In this document: positions 42,825 through 51,139 of the stretch, one piece after another
How the letters are laid out: each line of letters starts with the position of its first letter
Numbering within the stretch: the stretch's first letter is position 1
DNA from: Bacteroidales bacterium
Lineage (GTDB): Bacteria > Bacteroidota > Bacteroidia > Bacteroidales > UBA3824
DNA length: 64,000 nt
Assembly (NCBI GenBank): GCA_016286055.1
Contig: JAEERW010000009.1
Coordinates: forward strand, 92,592 to 156,591
Direction: 5' to 3'
Notes under the pieces: model-generated
The model's input: only the letters and a program-made list of their open reading frames with translations
Database searches by the model: none
Told to the model about the DNA's origin: nothing
Program-made: the position numbers and the translations under genes

Positions 42825-42851
42825 TGAATTGTGAATTTTGAATTGTGAATT
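42825..42851. repeat. 13-bp tandem direct repeat between the Tim44-like gene and lpxB
   Basis: TGAATTGTGAATT occurs at 42825-42837 and again at 42839-42851, the second copy running into the lpxB stop codon. Simple AT-rich repeats of this kind are common in Bacteroidota spacers; no function is evident. Confidence 0.6.
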
Positions 42852-43974
42852 AAGCCTTCCGAATATCTTCAACAATAATCTTTGCAGTTTGGGCAGATGC
42901 GCTACCGTCGCCGAGTATGGTGTTGATTTCTTCGTAATCTTTCAACATGCGGTTGCGGTAATCGGTGTCGGTGAGTATGTGCGATACTTCGGCGGTAATG
43001 CGGTTGGCAAGGTCGGTTTGAATCAACTCCTTTACACACTCGCGGTTGAGAATAATATTTACCAACGATATAAAATTGATTTTAACCAACACTCTGCCCA
43101 CAAGATACGACGCATATTGCAGCTTATAAATCACCACTTGCGGAGTGCGCAAAAAAGCTGCTTCGAGAGTTGCCGTGCCGCTAGTAACCACCGCAGCCAC
43201 AGCATTTTTCACCACGCTGTAGGTCTGGTCAAACACCACTTGCACGTTTTTGTATCCGCTTATAAACTCATTGTAAAAATCGTGGTCGATACCGGGCGCA
43301 CCAGCAATAATAAACTGATAATCAGGAAAATTCTCTGACGCCTTGAGCATTTCGGGCAAAATTTTCTTGATTTCGTTTCGTCGGCTGCCTGCCACAAGGG
43401 CAATGTAGGGCTTATCACTAAGGTTAAAACGCTGGCGAAATTCGTCGGCAGGGATAATGCTCTTTTCGCGAGCCTTCATTGCGTCCACCAGCGGATTGCC
43501 AACGTATTCCACCTTGTAATCAAACTGCTTGTAAAAGTCCACCTCAAAGGGGAATATTACAAACATCTTATCAATCAGTTTTTTAACAGTGTAGGCACGT
43601 TTCTTTTTCCACGCCCATATTTTTGGAGATATATAGTAATACACCTTCAAACCAAGTGTTTTGGCAAATTTCGCCATACGGAGATTGAATCCAGGATAGT
43701 CCACAAGAATCAGTAAGTCGGGCATATACTCTTTGAGAGCCTCTTGACATAGAGCCATATTACGTTTCACCTTGCCAAGATTAGCCACCACCTCAAAAAT
43801 ACCCATAAAAGCCATCTCGCGGTAATGGAGGAGCATAGTACCGCCCACTGCCGCCATAAGGTCGCCGCCAAAAAATCGGAAATCGGCATCTGGGTCTTCT
43901 TTTTTTATCTGTGCCATAAGGTTGGAGGCGTGCAAATCGCCCGACGCCTCGCCTGCTATAAGGAAATATTTCAT
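42850..43974 (-). CDS. lpxB: Lipid-A-disaccharide synthase
   Basis: Joins UDP-2,3-diacylglucosamine and lipid X to the tetra-acyl disaccharide 1-phosphate in lipid A synthesis, on the inner face of the inner membrane (GT19). The 374-residue length is normal. It starts YFLIAGEASGDLHASNL, and has FGGDLMAAVGG, VDYPGFNLRMA, YYISPKIWAWKKKRA and YVGNPLVDAM, then the donor-site TSGTATLEAAFLRTPQVV (about 275-292). It stands alone, convergent with the Tim44-like gene and divergent from a barrel protein. Confidence 0.97.
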   Translation of the reverse strand: MKYFLIAGEASGDLHASNLMAQIKKEDPDADFRFFGGDLMAAVGGTMLLHYREMAFMGIFEVVANLGKVKRNMALCQEALKEYMPDLLILVDYPGFNLRMAKFAKTLGLKVYYYISPKIWAWKKKRAYTVKKLIDKMFVIFPFEVDFYKQFDYKVEYVGNPLVDAMKAREKSIIPADEFRQRFNLSDKPYIALVAGSRRNEIKKILPEMLKASENFPDYQFIIAGAPGIDHDFYNEFISGYKNVQVVFDQTYSVVKNAVAAVVTSGTATLEAAFLRTPQVVIYKLQYASYLVGRVLVKINFISLVNIILNRECVKELIQTDLANRITAEVSHILTDTDYRNRMLKDYEEINTILGDGSASAQTAKIIVEDIRKA

Positions 43975-43998
43975 TTTTTCTTGTAATTATTTGCGGGG

Positions 43999-44030
43999 TA
44001 AAGATAGTGCATCGCCAAGACATTTCCAAA
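43999..44030 (-). promoter_or_regulatory. Probable lpxB promoter
   Basis: On minus TTTG (44030-44027), 20 bp, TATCTTTA (44006-43999): one mismatch to TAnnTTTG. Start codon is 25 bp downstream. Confidence 0.5.
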
Positions 44031-44142
44031 TAGAATTCTCTTTTAATCAAAATGTCTTAATGTAGTTTGTTTAAAAGAACCTATTGTGCAAAATGTCTTT
44101 CTTTTTTTCCGAATAATGTAAAAGCAATTTGGATTTTTTTTA

Positions 44143-44150
44143 TACTTTTG
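44143..44150 (+). promoter_or_regulatory. -7 element of the barrel-protein/M16 operon
   Basis: TACTTTTG matches TAnnTTTG, 68 bp before the ATG at 44219; no consensus -33 box at the right distance. The rest of the 244-bp divergent region (43975-44218) shows nothing else I can name. Confidence 0.55.
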
Positions 44151-44218
44151 CAGATGATAATATTTGGTACTTTTATTGATATACTAAAACAAAGTCTAAT
44201 TAATTTAATTACAGAATC

Positions 44219-44884
44219 ATGAAAATCAAATTGTTATTAACCGCAATGTTTACAGCGGTATCAGTATCATTGTTTGCGCAAGACGACAATTCGCAGATGC
44301 GCACACTATTTGGTAATAATGACGCCTCTTGGGGCGGTGAATTCTCGTTCTACGGCACTGGAGCCTCGTTCAACGATAGATTCTTTGGCGGTGGCGGTTT
44401 TGAGTGCGGCGTTATACGCAATCACACGCTCGAGTTCGGCCTTTTTCTCGAAGGATTCGGATCTGAACCTTTCACCGACTACAAAATCACTTCCGACGAC
44501 AAGTATTTTTTTGGCGGTGGATTCGGTGGAGCCCTTATCAAACCCATTTTTATGCCCAACTCTCCGGTACACATTGCTGTTCCAATCCGTATTGGTGGAG
44601 GTGCTGTAGGATACTACTCTTCTGAGTATTTTTGGGACGACGACTATGACCATCACCACCATTACAACGACGACGAAGAAGACGAAACTGGAGTTTTCTT
44701 GTTTCAACCTGGCATCAATGTAGAATTCAATATGTTAAAGCATTTTAGAATGTACATTGGCGCATCTTACCGCATGTTTGGCTCTCTCAATCTCGACTAC
44801 CGTCACAGCAACGAGGAAATAGTTGGCACACAAGACCTTAACGGAATGATTTATTCTGTAGGATTCAGTTTTGGAATTTATTAA
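44219..44884 (+). CDS. Small outer-membrane barrel-like protein with acidic/His loop
   Basis: A 221-residue exported protein. Signal peptide about 1-20 ends SLFAQ. The mature part alternates glycine-rich and aromatic strands (GGEFSFYGTGASF, YFFGGGFGGALI, HIAVPIRIGGGAVGYY, MYIGASYRMFG) and ends VGFSFGIY, consistent with an eight-stranded outer-membrane barrel. One loop at about 142-157 is DDDYDHHHHYNDDEEDE, a likely metal-binding site or just a hydrophilic surface loop. Family not recognised. The next gene starts 1 bp after its stop, so the two form an operon. Confidence 0.75.
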   Translation: MKIKLLLTAMFTAVSVSLFAQDDNSQMRTLFGNNDASWGGEFSFYGTGASFNDRFFGGGGFECGVIRNHTLEFGLFLEGFGSEPFTDYKITSDDKYFFGGGFGGALIKPIFMPNSPVHIAVPIRIGGGAVGYYSSEYFWDDDYDHHHHYNDDEEDETGVFLFQPGINVEFNMLKHFRMYIGASYRMFGSLNLDYRHSNEEIVGTQDLNGMIYSVGFSFGIY

Positions 44885-44885
44885 A

Positions 44886-46823
44886 ATGAAAAGATACCTT
44901 TCAGCCTTATTGATAACCCTTTGTTCGGCAGTACTTTACGCACAAAATCGCGATGCTGTGCTTGCCAATATCGAGGGATACACCGTAGCCACACTCTCAA
45001 ACGGAATGAGAATACAGGTAGTAAAAACATCTGAATACGAACATTTTACATACCGACTATCTGCCGATGTGAGCGCGGTAAACGAAGGCAATATGCCTGG
45101 CATTAAGCAAGTGATAGCCGACCTTACTGGCTGCGAATACATGCCCGAAGACCTGATAGTAAAAAAGATGGTGAGCCACGACAACGCTCTCGACTCGGTG
45201 TTTGAATTTATGGCTGAGGTTCTTTACGCTAATAATTTTTCTGATTTTAATCAATACAAGAACAATAAAATCGACATTCTTGAACAGAACGCCGATTTAA
45301 AATTTCAAAACATAGCAGCAGAGGCAGCGGGCGAAATAATACTTACGCCCGAAAGCCTCCGCGCTATTGATATCAAGGCTGTTGAAACATTTGCTAAACA
45401 GTGTTTCTCGCCCGACAAATGCATTCTTACCGTTGTTGCTAACGTTGATGCCGCCACTGTGCAAAATGCTGCAAAAAAATATTTCGGCAAGGTTACAAAA
45501 AACTCTGCCAAAGCTCAACCTGCAAAACCACTCGAATCTGGCGACTACATCTACTCGCTCGACGGCTCTTTCCCTGAAACAATTATTGCATACCGTTGCA
45601 ATTTCCCGTTTATAAAAACTGCAAAAAACTATGCTCTCGGCAATGTGGCTTACGAGCTGATGTTTCTTGACAAAAAAGATGAAGCTCGCCGCCGTTCTTC
45701 CGCAAAATCAGAGAGTTACAGCTTCGACACAAAAATACCAACACAAGGTTTCGACGTTTTTCAAACCGAACTATTTGCTCCGCGAAACCCGGGATTTGAA
45801 TTCACCGAGGCTGGCAACAAGGCAAAGGCTATTGTTGTGGGCGAATTCGACAAAATGCTGCTCCGACCAGAATACGCTGCTGAAATTGCCTCGCACTTAC
45901 TATTGTACAAATTGCCCAAAAACTACTTTTCGCAATACAAGCAATCGGTAAACGCTATCACTTCAAACGAATTGTTTGATTTTTTCAGTGCAATGGCTTC
46001 CAGCGGACGAAGTGTTATGGTTGTAGCTGGACCACGCAAACCACTTCATTGTCAACTATTTAACGCTGCGCAATACCGCGAAGTAGACTTTATGACATAC
46101 GCTCTGGAAAAAGAGCGAGTAATACCCAAAGGGTTTGGTGCTAAGACCATCATCGACACCTATTTAGAAAAAACAGGACTCATCGATCCTCCCAAGCACC
46201 TTATGGAAGAGTTCACTTCAAAATACACATTTAACGATGGTAGCACCTACAACTCTCGTGGCAGAATATATCGTAAACATCCCGACATGTACCGCATGGA
46301 AAACTATGTGATACACGCCCCTGACACTCTCATTATCCACTACGTTGAGATGTTTAACGGCCAAGTAGGATACGACAGCACAAAACTTTACGGAGCTGTA
46401 CGTGCCGACAGTCTGCGCACCAAACAACTGCTGCAAAAGGCGGCTTTCCCTATTGAGATGAACTACGGAAGGTTAAACGTTACTACAAATTTTGCTTGCG
46501 ACTATGTGATAGATAGTGCTGGCTACTACGCTATTGACGTTACCGACCCTCTGGGCGTACATTATAGAGACTTCTACTCCATAAACGAAGGCACCAAAGA
46601 CAAAACCCAAATCCTTTTTAAAACTGGCGGCGTTGACACTGAAATATTGTTTACCTACCAGAAAAACGGGCAATACATTCTGCCATACGTAATCACCGAA
46701 AAAGCACCAAGCTACACTATCGAAACCACTATTAACGAATACGTTATAGAGATTGCTTTGGAGCAAAAAGACTTTGAGCCAAACGAACCTGCCGAAGAAC
46801 CAAAGAAGAAGAAACGGTGGTAG
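44886..46823 (+). CDS. M16-peptidase-like secreted protein without the zinc motif
   Basis: A 645-residue exported protein (signal peptide about 1-19, AVLYAQ). Residues about 28-430 look like two M16 (insulinase/pitrilysin) halves: TLSNGMRIQVVKTSEY matches the family's first strand, and FSPDKCILTVVANVDAATV is the usual 'np.n..l.vvGdid.e.v' strand. The zinc motif HxxEH is absent: the aligned region (45091-45126) reads GIKQVIADLTG. So it is probably non-catalytic. The C-terminal 200 residues form a separate beta-rich domain, ending with a charged PAEEPKKKKRW tail. I use ATG 44886, 1 bp after the barrel gene. Its stop directly abuts that of the convergent gene. Confidence 0.75.
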   Translation: MKRYLSALLITLCSAVLYAQNRDAVLANIEGYTVATLSNGMRIQVVKTSEYEHFTYRLSADVSAVNEGNMPGIKQVIADLTGCEYMPEDLIVKKMVSHDNALDSVFEFMAEVLYANNFSDFNQYKNNKIDILEQNADLKFQNIAAEAAGEIILTPESLRAIDIKAVETFAKQCFSPDKCILTVVANVDAATVQNAAKKYFGKVTKNSAKAQPAKPLESGDYIYSLDGSFPETIIAYRCNFPFIKTAKNYALGNVAYELMFLDKKDEARRRSSAKSESYSFDTKIPTQGFDVFQTELFAPRNPGFEFTEAGNKAKAIVVGEFDKMLLRPEYAAEIASHLLLYKLPKNYFSQYKQSVNAITSNELFDFFSAMASSGRSVMVVAGPRKPLHCQLFNAAQYREVDFMTYALEKERVIPKGFGAKTIIDTYLEKTGLIDPPKHLMEEFTSKYTFNDGSTYNSRGRIYRKHPDMYRMENYVIHAPDTLIIHYVEMFNGQVGYDSTKLYGAVRADSLRTKQLLQKAAFPIEMNYGRLNVTTNFACDYVIDSAGYYAIDVTDPLGVHYRDFYSINEGTKDKTQILFKTGGVDTEILFTYQKNGQYILPYVITEKAPSYTIETTINEYVIEIALEQKDFEPNEPAEEPKKKKRW

Positions 46824-48497
46824 CTACTGCTCAAACACTCCCAAAATGTATTTAATCATCTCATCGCTGTAAGAGGCTTTGAGACTGATCTTATTTAGGT
46901 GAATAACATACTCCTTAGGTGCGTTGATAAGCGAATAAGCCGCAAAACCTGCATGAGGAGGACAGTCGTCGTCGAAAAGCGTACTCACATAAAACGTGTG
47001 ACAATCAACATCTCTCACCAAATCAAGCACATCGGTCATCCGAAGCACTTTCATCACATCGTCGAAAGTGTGGGTATTATTGTAATAGTTGAGATAGCTG
47101 TCGATTTTGATACGGTACATTGGGCGGGTTTTCAAAAAATGCTCAATATCGCACAAAAACGGGTTGAAATATGCCATAGCCGCTATCCTACCCTTGCACA
47201 ATGCTGCAGTGGCGAGAGCAAGTCCGCCACCCTGACCGCTGCCTGTAACTGCAATGCGCTTGTTGTCGAAATGATAGTCTTGAGTGATAAAATCGACAGC
47301 GCGGAGGCAGTCCATATATATGCCACGGTACGAATTGTCTTGCAAATCATAGATTTTCCAACCCCAGATTCCGGGTCCGCCCTCCTTCTGTGGGTCAAAC
47401 TCATCGCGGCTGATACCATGTCCCCTAACACAAAGAGCCATTTCGGCAATATCGGGGTAGCGGTACGACCATTTTGCCACATCTTTAAAATCTTCGTTGT
47501 GATTAGGAAGGTGCAAAATCACAGGATTCTCCTTTCGGTTGCGGGGAAGGAAAAGATACGCACGTATTGTAACATCGCCAATAGATTGAAACTCAACAAC
47601 AAAACCATCCTTTGCACCACGGCTGAGACTGTCAACCTTGTGCATGGTGTAATAGGGGTCGATAAGGTCGAGCTCTTCAATAGCTTTTTGCCAATATTCG
47701 GCATAGCCGTCCACAGATTTGGGACGGCAGACTATCTGCTGAGGGTTATAGGCAATCCATTGGGTGGCGCCAGCTTCGTCGCCACCAGTAAGATAGGCAC
47801 AACATTGGTAAAATCCTGGGGCAAGCCCGTTTAACTTCACAGGCACATTGCCCTCGGCAGGCTTTTTAATACGCTGATGATGGTAGTATACTTTTTGATT
47901 AAACTCGTTGAATACGGCTATTTCCAAACTCTGTTTTGCAGAAGTACTCCATTTAACATTAAAAGTGGGTACGGAATCTACAAAAAGATGGTTGGATGGA
48001 GCTATCTCAATCTCAGTTTCCGATGTGGAAACAAATCCCTCCAACTGGCAAACATTGCTACCCTCACCGCCTGTACGGGTAAACTGCCTTGCATAAATAA
48101 ACACATGGTTGACACCCGGTACCAACGCCGACAACGGCACGTCAACAAGTTTGCGGCCATCTTGACCTGTAACATTTTCCACTGCCTTGAAACCATTGAT
48201 TACAAGTGAATCTATCTGGCACTGCATATTGAGCGTAAGCGAAAGATCCTTGCCCGCAAGCAGTTTCAATTGTTTTTTAGAAACGTTGAATTTAGAAGCG
48301 AACACCACATTGCCAGTAAGATCGCACAAACCTTGACTTTGCCACGAACGATTAAAATCGATGCTATCTGACTGCACAGGTTTGTCGGCCGATTGTATTT
48401 TCCACCTTATAGGGAAAAAGTTTTGCGCTGTTGCCGCTGCTGATATTAATGTTATTACTAAGAGATTAAAAGTTTTTTTGATAAAAATGTGTTTCAT
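46824..48497 (-). CDS. Acetyl-xylan-esterase-like (AXE1 family) exported protein, active site apparently lost
   Basis: A 557-residue exported protein. Signal peptide about 1-24 (ISAAATAQ). A beta-rich N-terminal region (to about 250) is followed by an AXE1/cephalosporin-C deacetylase alpha/beta-hydrolase domain: YAEYWQKAIEEL, LHLPNHNEDFKD, LCVRGHGISRDE, YMDCLRAVDFI and FFDDDCPPH-like LFDDDCPPHAG. In AXE1 enzymes the nucleophile elbow is GGSQGGG; here it reads GSGQGGG (47231-47250), so the serine is shifted by one place. The catalytic GH near the C-terminus is replaced by KIS. It is probably inactive, or uses another chemistry. Confidence 0.8.
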   Translation of the reverse strand: MKHIFIKKTFNLLVITLISAAATAQNFFPIRWKIQSADKPVQSDSIDFNRSWQSQGLCDLTGNVVFASKFNVSKKQLKLLAGKDLSLTLNMQCQIDSLVINGFKAVENVTGQDGRKLVDVPLSALVPGVNHVFIYARQFTRTGGEGSNVCQLEGFVSTSETEIEIAPSNHLFVDSVPTFNVKWSTSAKQSLEIAVFNEFNQKVYYHHQRIKKPAEGNVPVKLNGLAPGFYQCCAYLTGGDEAGATQWIAYNPQQIVCRPKSVDGYAEYWQKAIEELDLIDPYYTMHKVDSLSRGAKDGFVVEFQSIGDVTIRAYLFLPRNRKENPVILHLPNHNEDFKDVAKWSYRYPDIAEMALCVRGHGISRDEFDPQKEGGPGIWGWKIYDLQDNSYRGIYMDCLRAVDFITQDYHFDNKRIAVTGSGQGGGLALATAALCKGRIAAMAYFNPFLCDIEHFLKTRPMYRIKIDSYLNYYNNTHTFDDVMKVLRMTDVLDLVRDVDCHTFYVSTLFDDDCPPHAGFAAYSLINAPKEYVIHLNKISLKASYSDEMIKYILGVFEQ

Positions 48498-48510
48498 ATT
48501 CTATATTCGG

Positions 48511-50427
48511 TTATCCTTTGTTAGGAAACGAGATAATAAACTTGCTTCCCTTTCCTATTTCAGATTCAATCTTGATGTGTCCATTATGTCGACTTAAAAA
48601 CTCCTTGCAAATCAGCAACCCCATACCAGAGCCCTGTTCGCCCGCAGTGCCAACGGTAGAACGGTTACGGCTTACAACGAGCAGTTTGTCGACAGTATCC
48701 TGCGACATTCCTATACCATTGTCCTCAATTATCAAATCTGTGCCTTCTGGAGTTTGCTCTGCCGCCACGGTGATAAGACCACCCTCGTTGGTATATTTTA
48801 CAGAATTAACTGTAATATTGCGAATTACGGTTTGCAACATCTGCGCATCTGCCCATATAGTGTCGGACGAAGAAGTGCGGTTGATAAGCATGATATGTTT
48901 TTTCTGTGCCTGTCCCTTTACCTCGCTCAGAGCCTCGTCAACAGTGTTGTGAAGGTTGAGTGTAGCCGGCTCAAATGCTATGGTGTTTTGTTGGGAGCGG
49001 CACCAGAGCAGCAAGTTGTTGAGCATCTCGTAGGTGGTTTTTGCCGATTGCAGAATTATGCCAGAGAGTTCGTTGGCCTTTGGATCGTTGGTAACCGACT
49101 CGCGTTTGCGGAGAATTTCTGTAAGTCCTATTATAGCATTGAACGGATTTCTAAGGTCGTGTGCAATGATTGATATAAACATATTCTTGGTGTCGTTGGC
49201 CTTTTGAAGTTCCTCACTCTTGCGGTTGAGGGTCTCCTCATACGCCTTACGTTCGCTAATGTCGGTATTGACACCTGCGACACGTATCACACGTCCGTTT
49301 TCGTCGCGCTTTACAACGCATTTTACCATCATCCATTTTGTAGAACCATCTTTGCAACGCACTTTGAGTTCTTCGTTGATCATATCAATTTTACCGTCTC
49401 TTACGCTGTCGTAAAACAGTTGAAATTTTTCCTTGTTTTCTTGGTCGCAGATAACATTTACAAAATCATCGGGAGAGGTAAATGCGTTTTCATCGTCTTC
49501 GTAGCCAAGTTGACGGCGGTATTGAAGGTTAACGTATAGTTTTTTGTTAACCACATCAAAATCCCAAGTGCCATCGTTGCTGCCTTCGAGAAATAGTTCA
49601 AGCTGTTTTTTGGCTTTGTCTAACTCGTAGGCTTTATTATCGAGGTCTTTGAACTGTTTTTTTATTTGATACGAGAGTTCAACGGTGCGTTTTTCGGCAA
49701 GGCGTTTTTCGGTAAGGTCTTGTGCCAACATTGCCACATATCCGGGTTCGGGACGATAAAAGTTGAAACTCATGTAACGATTGATCAAATCAAAGTTTTT
49801 TTCGTATCTAAGCGATTCGCCAGTGTTGTTTACCTTGAAAATATCGTCGGCAAACACAGCGCAAAATTTAGGCAGAGTAACGCCCAAATCGCATCCAAAC
49901 TTTACACCACGAGCCTTTGGAAACGATTCAAGCACCATACTGTTGGCATTCTCGAGAAAAATTTTGTTGTCTTGAACTTTGAATAGAGTAAATCCTGAGT
50001 TCATATTTTCAAACAACATACGATATTTGCTACGTTCTGCTTTAAGTTCGTTGGCGGTGGTTTGAAGAGTGGCGATACGTTTTTTGATAACACCCATAAC
50101 TCTCAGTTTTACCAAACCTTCGCACAAAGGCGTAATCAAAACTTCGGTAGCTCCGTTGTCAAAACAGCGATACACAAGGTCGGTTTCGTCTAAAGTGCCT
50201 GTAATTATTACCGACGATTGTGTTTTGGCAACAACTATAAGTTGCAACACCCTGTCGATATTTTCGGTAAGGGGTAGATAAATAACCACAATACCGTAAC
50301 CGCCCTCGGAAATTTTAGAAGCCGATTCGTCTACTCCACAATAAGATACCGAGGTAATGCCTTCTATCATCTTACCAAGGATGGAAGCCTTGTCGGAGTC
50401 GTCTGATATTATTAGGGTGTCTGTCAT
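48511..50427 (-). CDS. PAS-domain sensor histidine kinase with degenerate receiver domain
   Basis: A 638-residue cytoplasmic kinase without membrane helices. Order: receiver-like domain about 1-120, coiled coil about 115-135, PAS about 135-245, coiled coil, second PAS with PAC about 275-395 (GTWDFDVVNKK, GVNTDISERKAYEE), HisKA with the phospho-His in IIAHDLRNPFNA (about 413-424), and HATPase_c (IRNITVNSVKY N-box; DNGIGMS G1; GSGMGLLI G2). In the receiver the phospho-acceptor Asp is replaced (IVVIYLPL), so it is a sensor rather than a switch. It is 83 bp upstream of nothing regulatory-looking; its cognate response regulator is not in the window. It ends 13 bp before the AXE1-like gene starts. 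Confidence 0.9.
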   Translation of the reverse strand: MTDTLIISDDSDKASILGKMIEGITSVSYCGVDESASKISEGGYGIVVIYLPLTENIDRVLQLIVVAKTQSSVIITGTLDETDLVYRCFDNGATEVLITPLCEGLVKLRVMGVIKKRIATLQTTANELKAERSKYRMLFENMNSGFTLFKVQDNKIFLENANSMVLESFPKARGVKFGCDLGVTLPKFCAVFADDIFKVNNTGESLRYEKNFDLINRYMSFNFYRPEPGYVAMLAQDLTEKRLAEKRTVELSYQIKKQFKDLDNKAYELDKAKKQLELFLEGSNDGTWDFDVVNKKLYVNLQYRRQLGYEDDENAFTSPDDFVNVICDQENKEKFQLFYDSVRDGKIDMINEELKVRCKDGSTKWMMVKCVVKRDENGRVIRVAGVNTDISERKAYEETLNRKSEELQKANDTKNMFISIIAHDLRNPFNAIIGLTEILRKRESVTNDPKANELSGIILQSAKTTYEMLNNLLLWCRSQQNTIAFEPATLNLHNTVDEALSEVKGQAQKKHIMLINRTSSSDTIWADAQMLQTVIRNITVNSVKYTNEGGLITVAAEQTPEGTDLIIEDNGIGMSQDTVDKLLVVSRNRSTVGTAGEQGSGMGLLICKEFLSRHNGHIKIESEIGKGSKFIISFPNKG

Positions 50428-50442
50428 AGATGTAGATTGTTT

Positions 50443-51009
50443 TCAATTATTAAAAAAAAGTGTTATTTTTTCTCGAAGTTCCTGTTCAGCCCGGTCGAGA
50501 ATATCGTTGGTAACCACAGTGTCGAACATTGGGGCACGCTTTATCTCCTGTTCCGCTTTGCTTACACGGCGGTCTATTTCGTCTTGAGGGTCGGTGGCGC
50601 GGGTTTCGAGACGGCGTCGCAATTCTTCAACCGATGGCGGCTGGATAAAAATAGAGAGAGCCTTGTTGCCAAAAATCTTTTTCAAGTTGATACCGCCTTC
50701 TACGTCAACATCAAAGATAATGTTGTTGCCTTTGCCAAAAATACGGTCGATTTCGCTGTTGAGCGTACCGTAATAGCGTCCAGCGTACACCTCTTGCCAT
50801 TCGATAAACTCGTTTTGCGATATTCTGCGCTTAAAATCCTCTTCGGTAAGGAAGTAATAATTCACCCCGTCGGTTTCGCCCTGACGCGGACTGCGGGTTG
50901 TTGCCGAAATCGAAAACTCAAGTTTAAGACTGTCGTCTTGCATAATTCGGTTTATCAAAGTGGTTTTGCCCGTACCTGAGGGGGCTGATATTATTATAAT
51001 TTTGCTCAT
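50443..51009 (-). CDS. gmk: Guanylate kinase
   Basis: Phosphorylates GMP (and dGMP) to the diphosphate with ATP, in the cytoplasm. The 188-residue protein has the P-loop ISAPSGTGKTTL (about residues 6-17), the GMP-binding SISATTRSPRQGETDGVNYYFL (split over 34-55), DVDVEGG, and 'PPSVEELRRRLETR'. Normal family length. The histidine kinase gene begins 15 bp downstream of its stop. Confidence 0.97.
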   Translation of the reverse strand: MSKIIIISAPSGTGKTTLINRIMQDDSLKLEFSISATTRSPRQGETDGVNYYFLTEEDFKRRISQNEFIEWQEVYAGRYYGTLNSEIDRIFGKGNNIIFDVDVEGGINLKKIFGNKALSIFIQPPSVEELRRRLETRATDPQDEIDRRVSKAEQEIKRAPMFDTVVTNDILDRAEQELREKITLFFNN

Positions 51010-51139
51010 AATGCCGTTTATTTTTTATGCAAATATGCAAAAGTTGTGCAATATAGAGAATTTTTTTAGGAATTTTATTTTTTTTTCTAATTTAGCAACA
51101 ATAATTAACAGAATAATTTTTATACACATATAACTGATT

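Noticed and set aside
46899..47834. 311-codon plus-strand frame opposite the AXE1-like gene
   Set aside because: Antisense shadow of a clear coding sequence; low-complexity Val/His/Ile composition and no recognisable domain.
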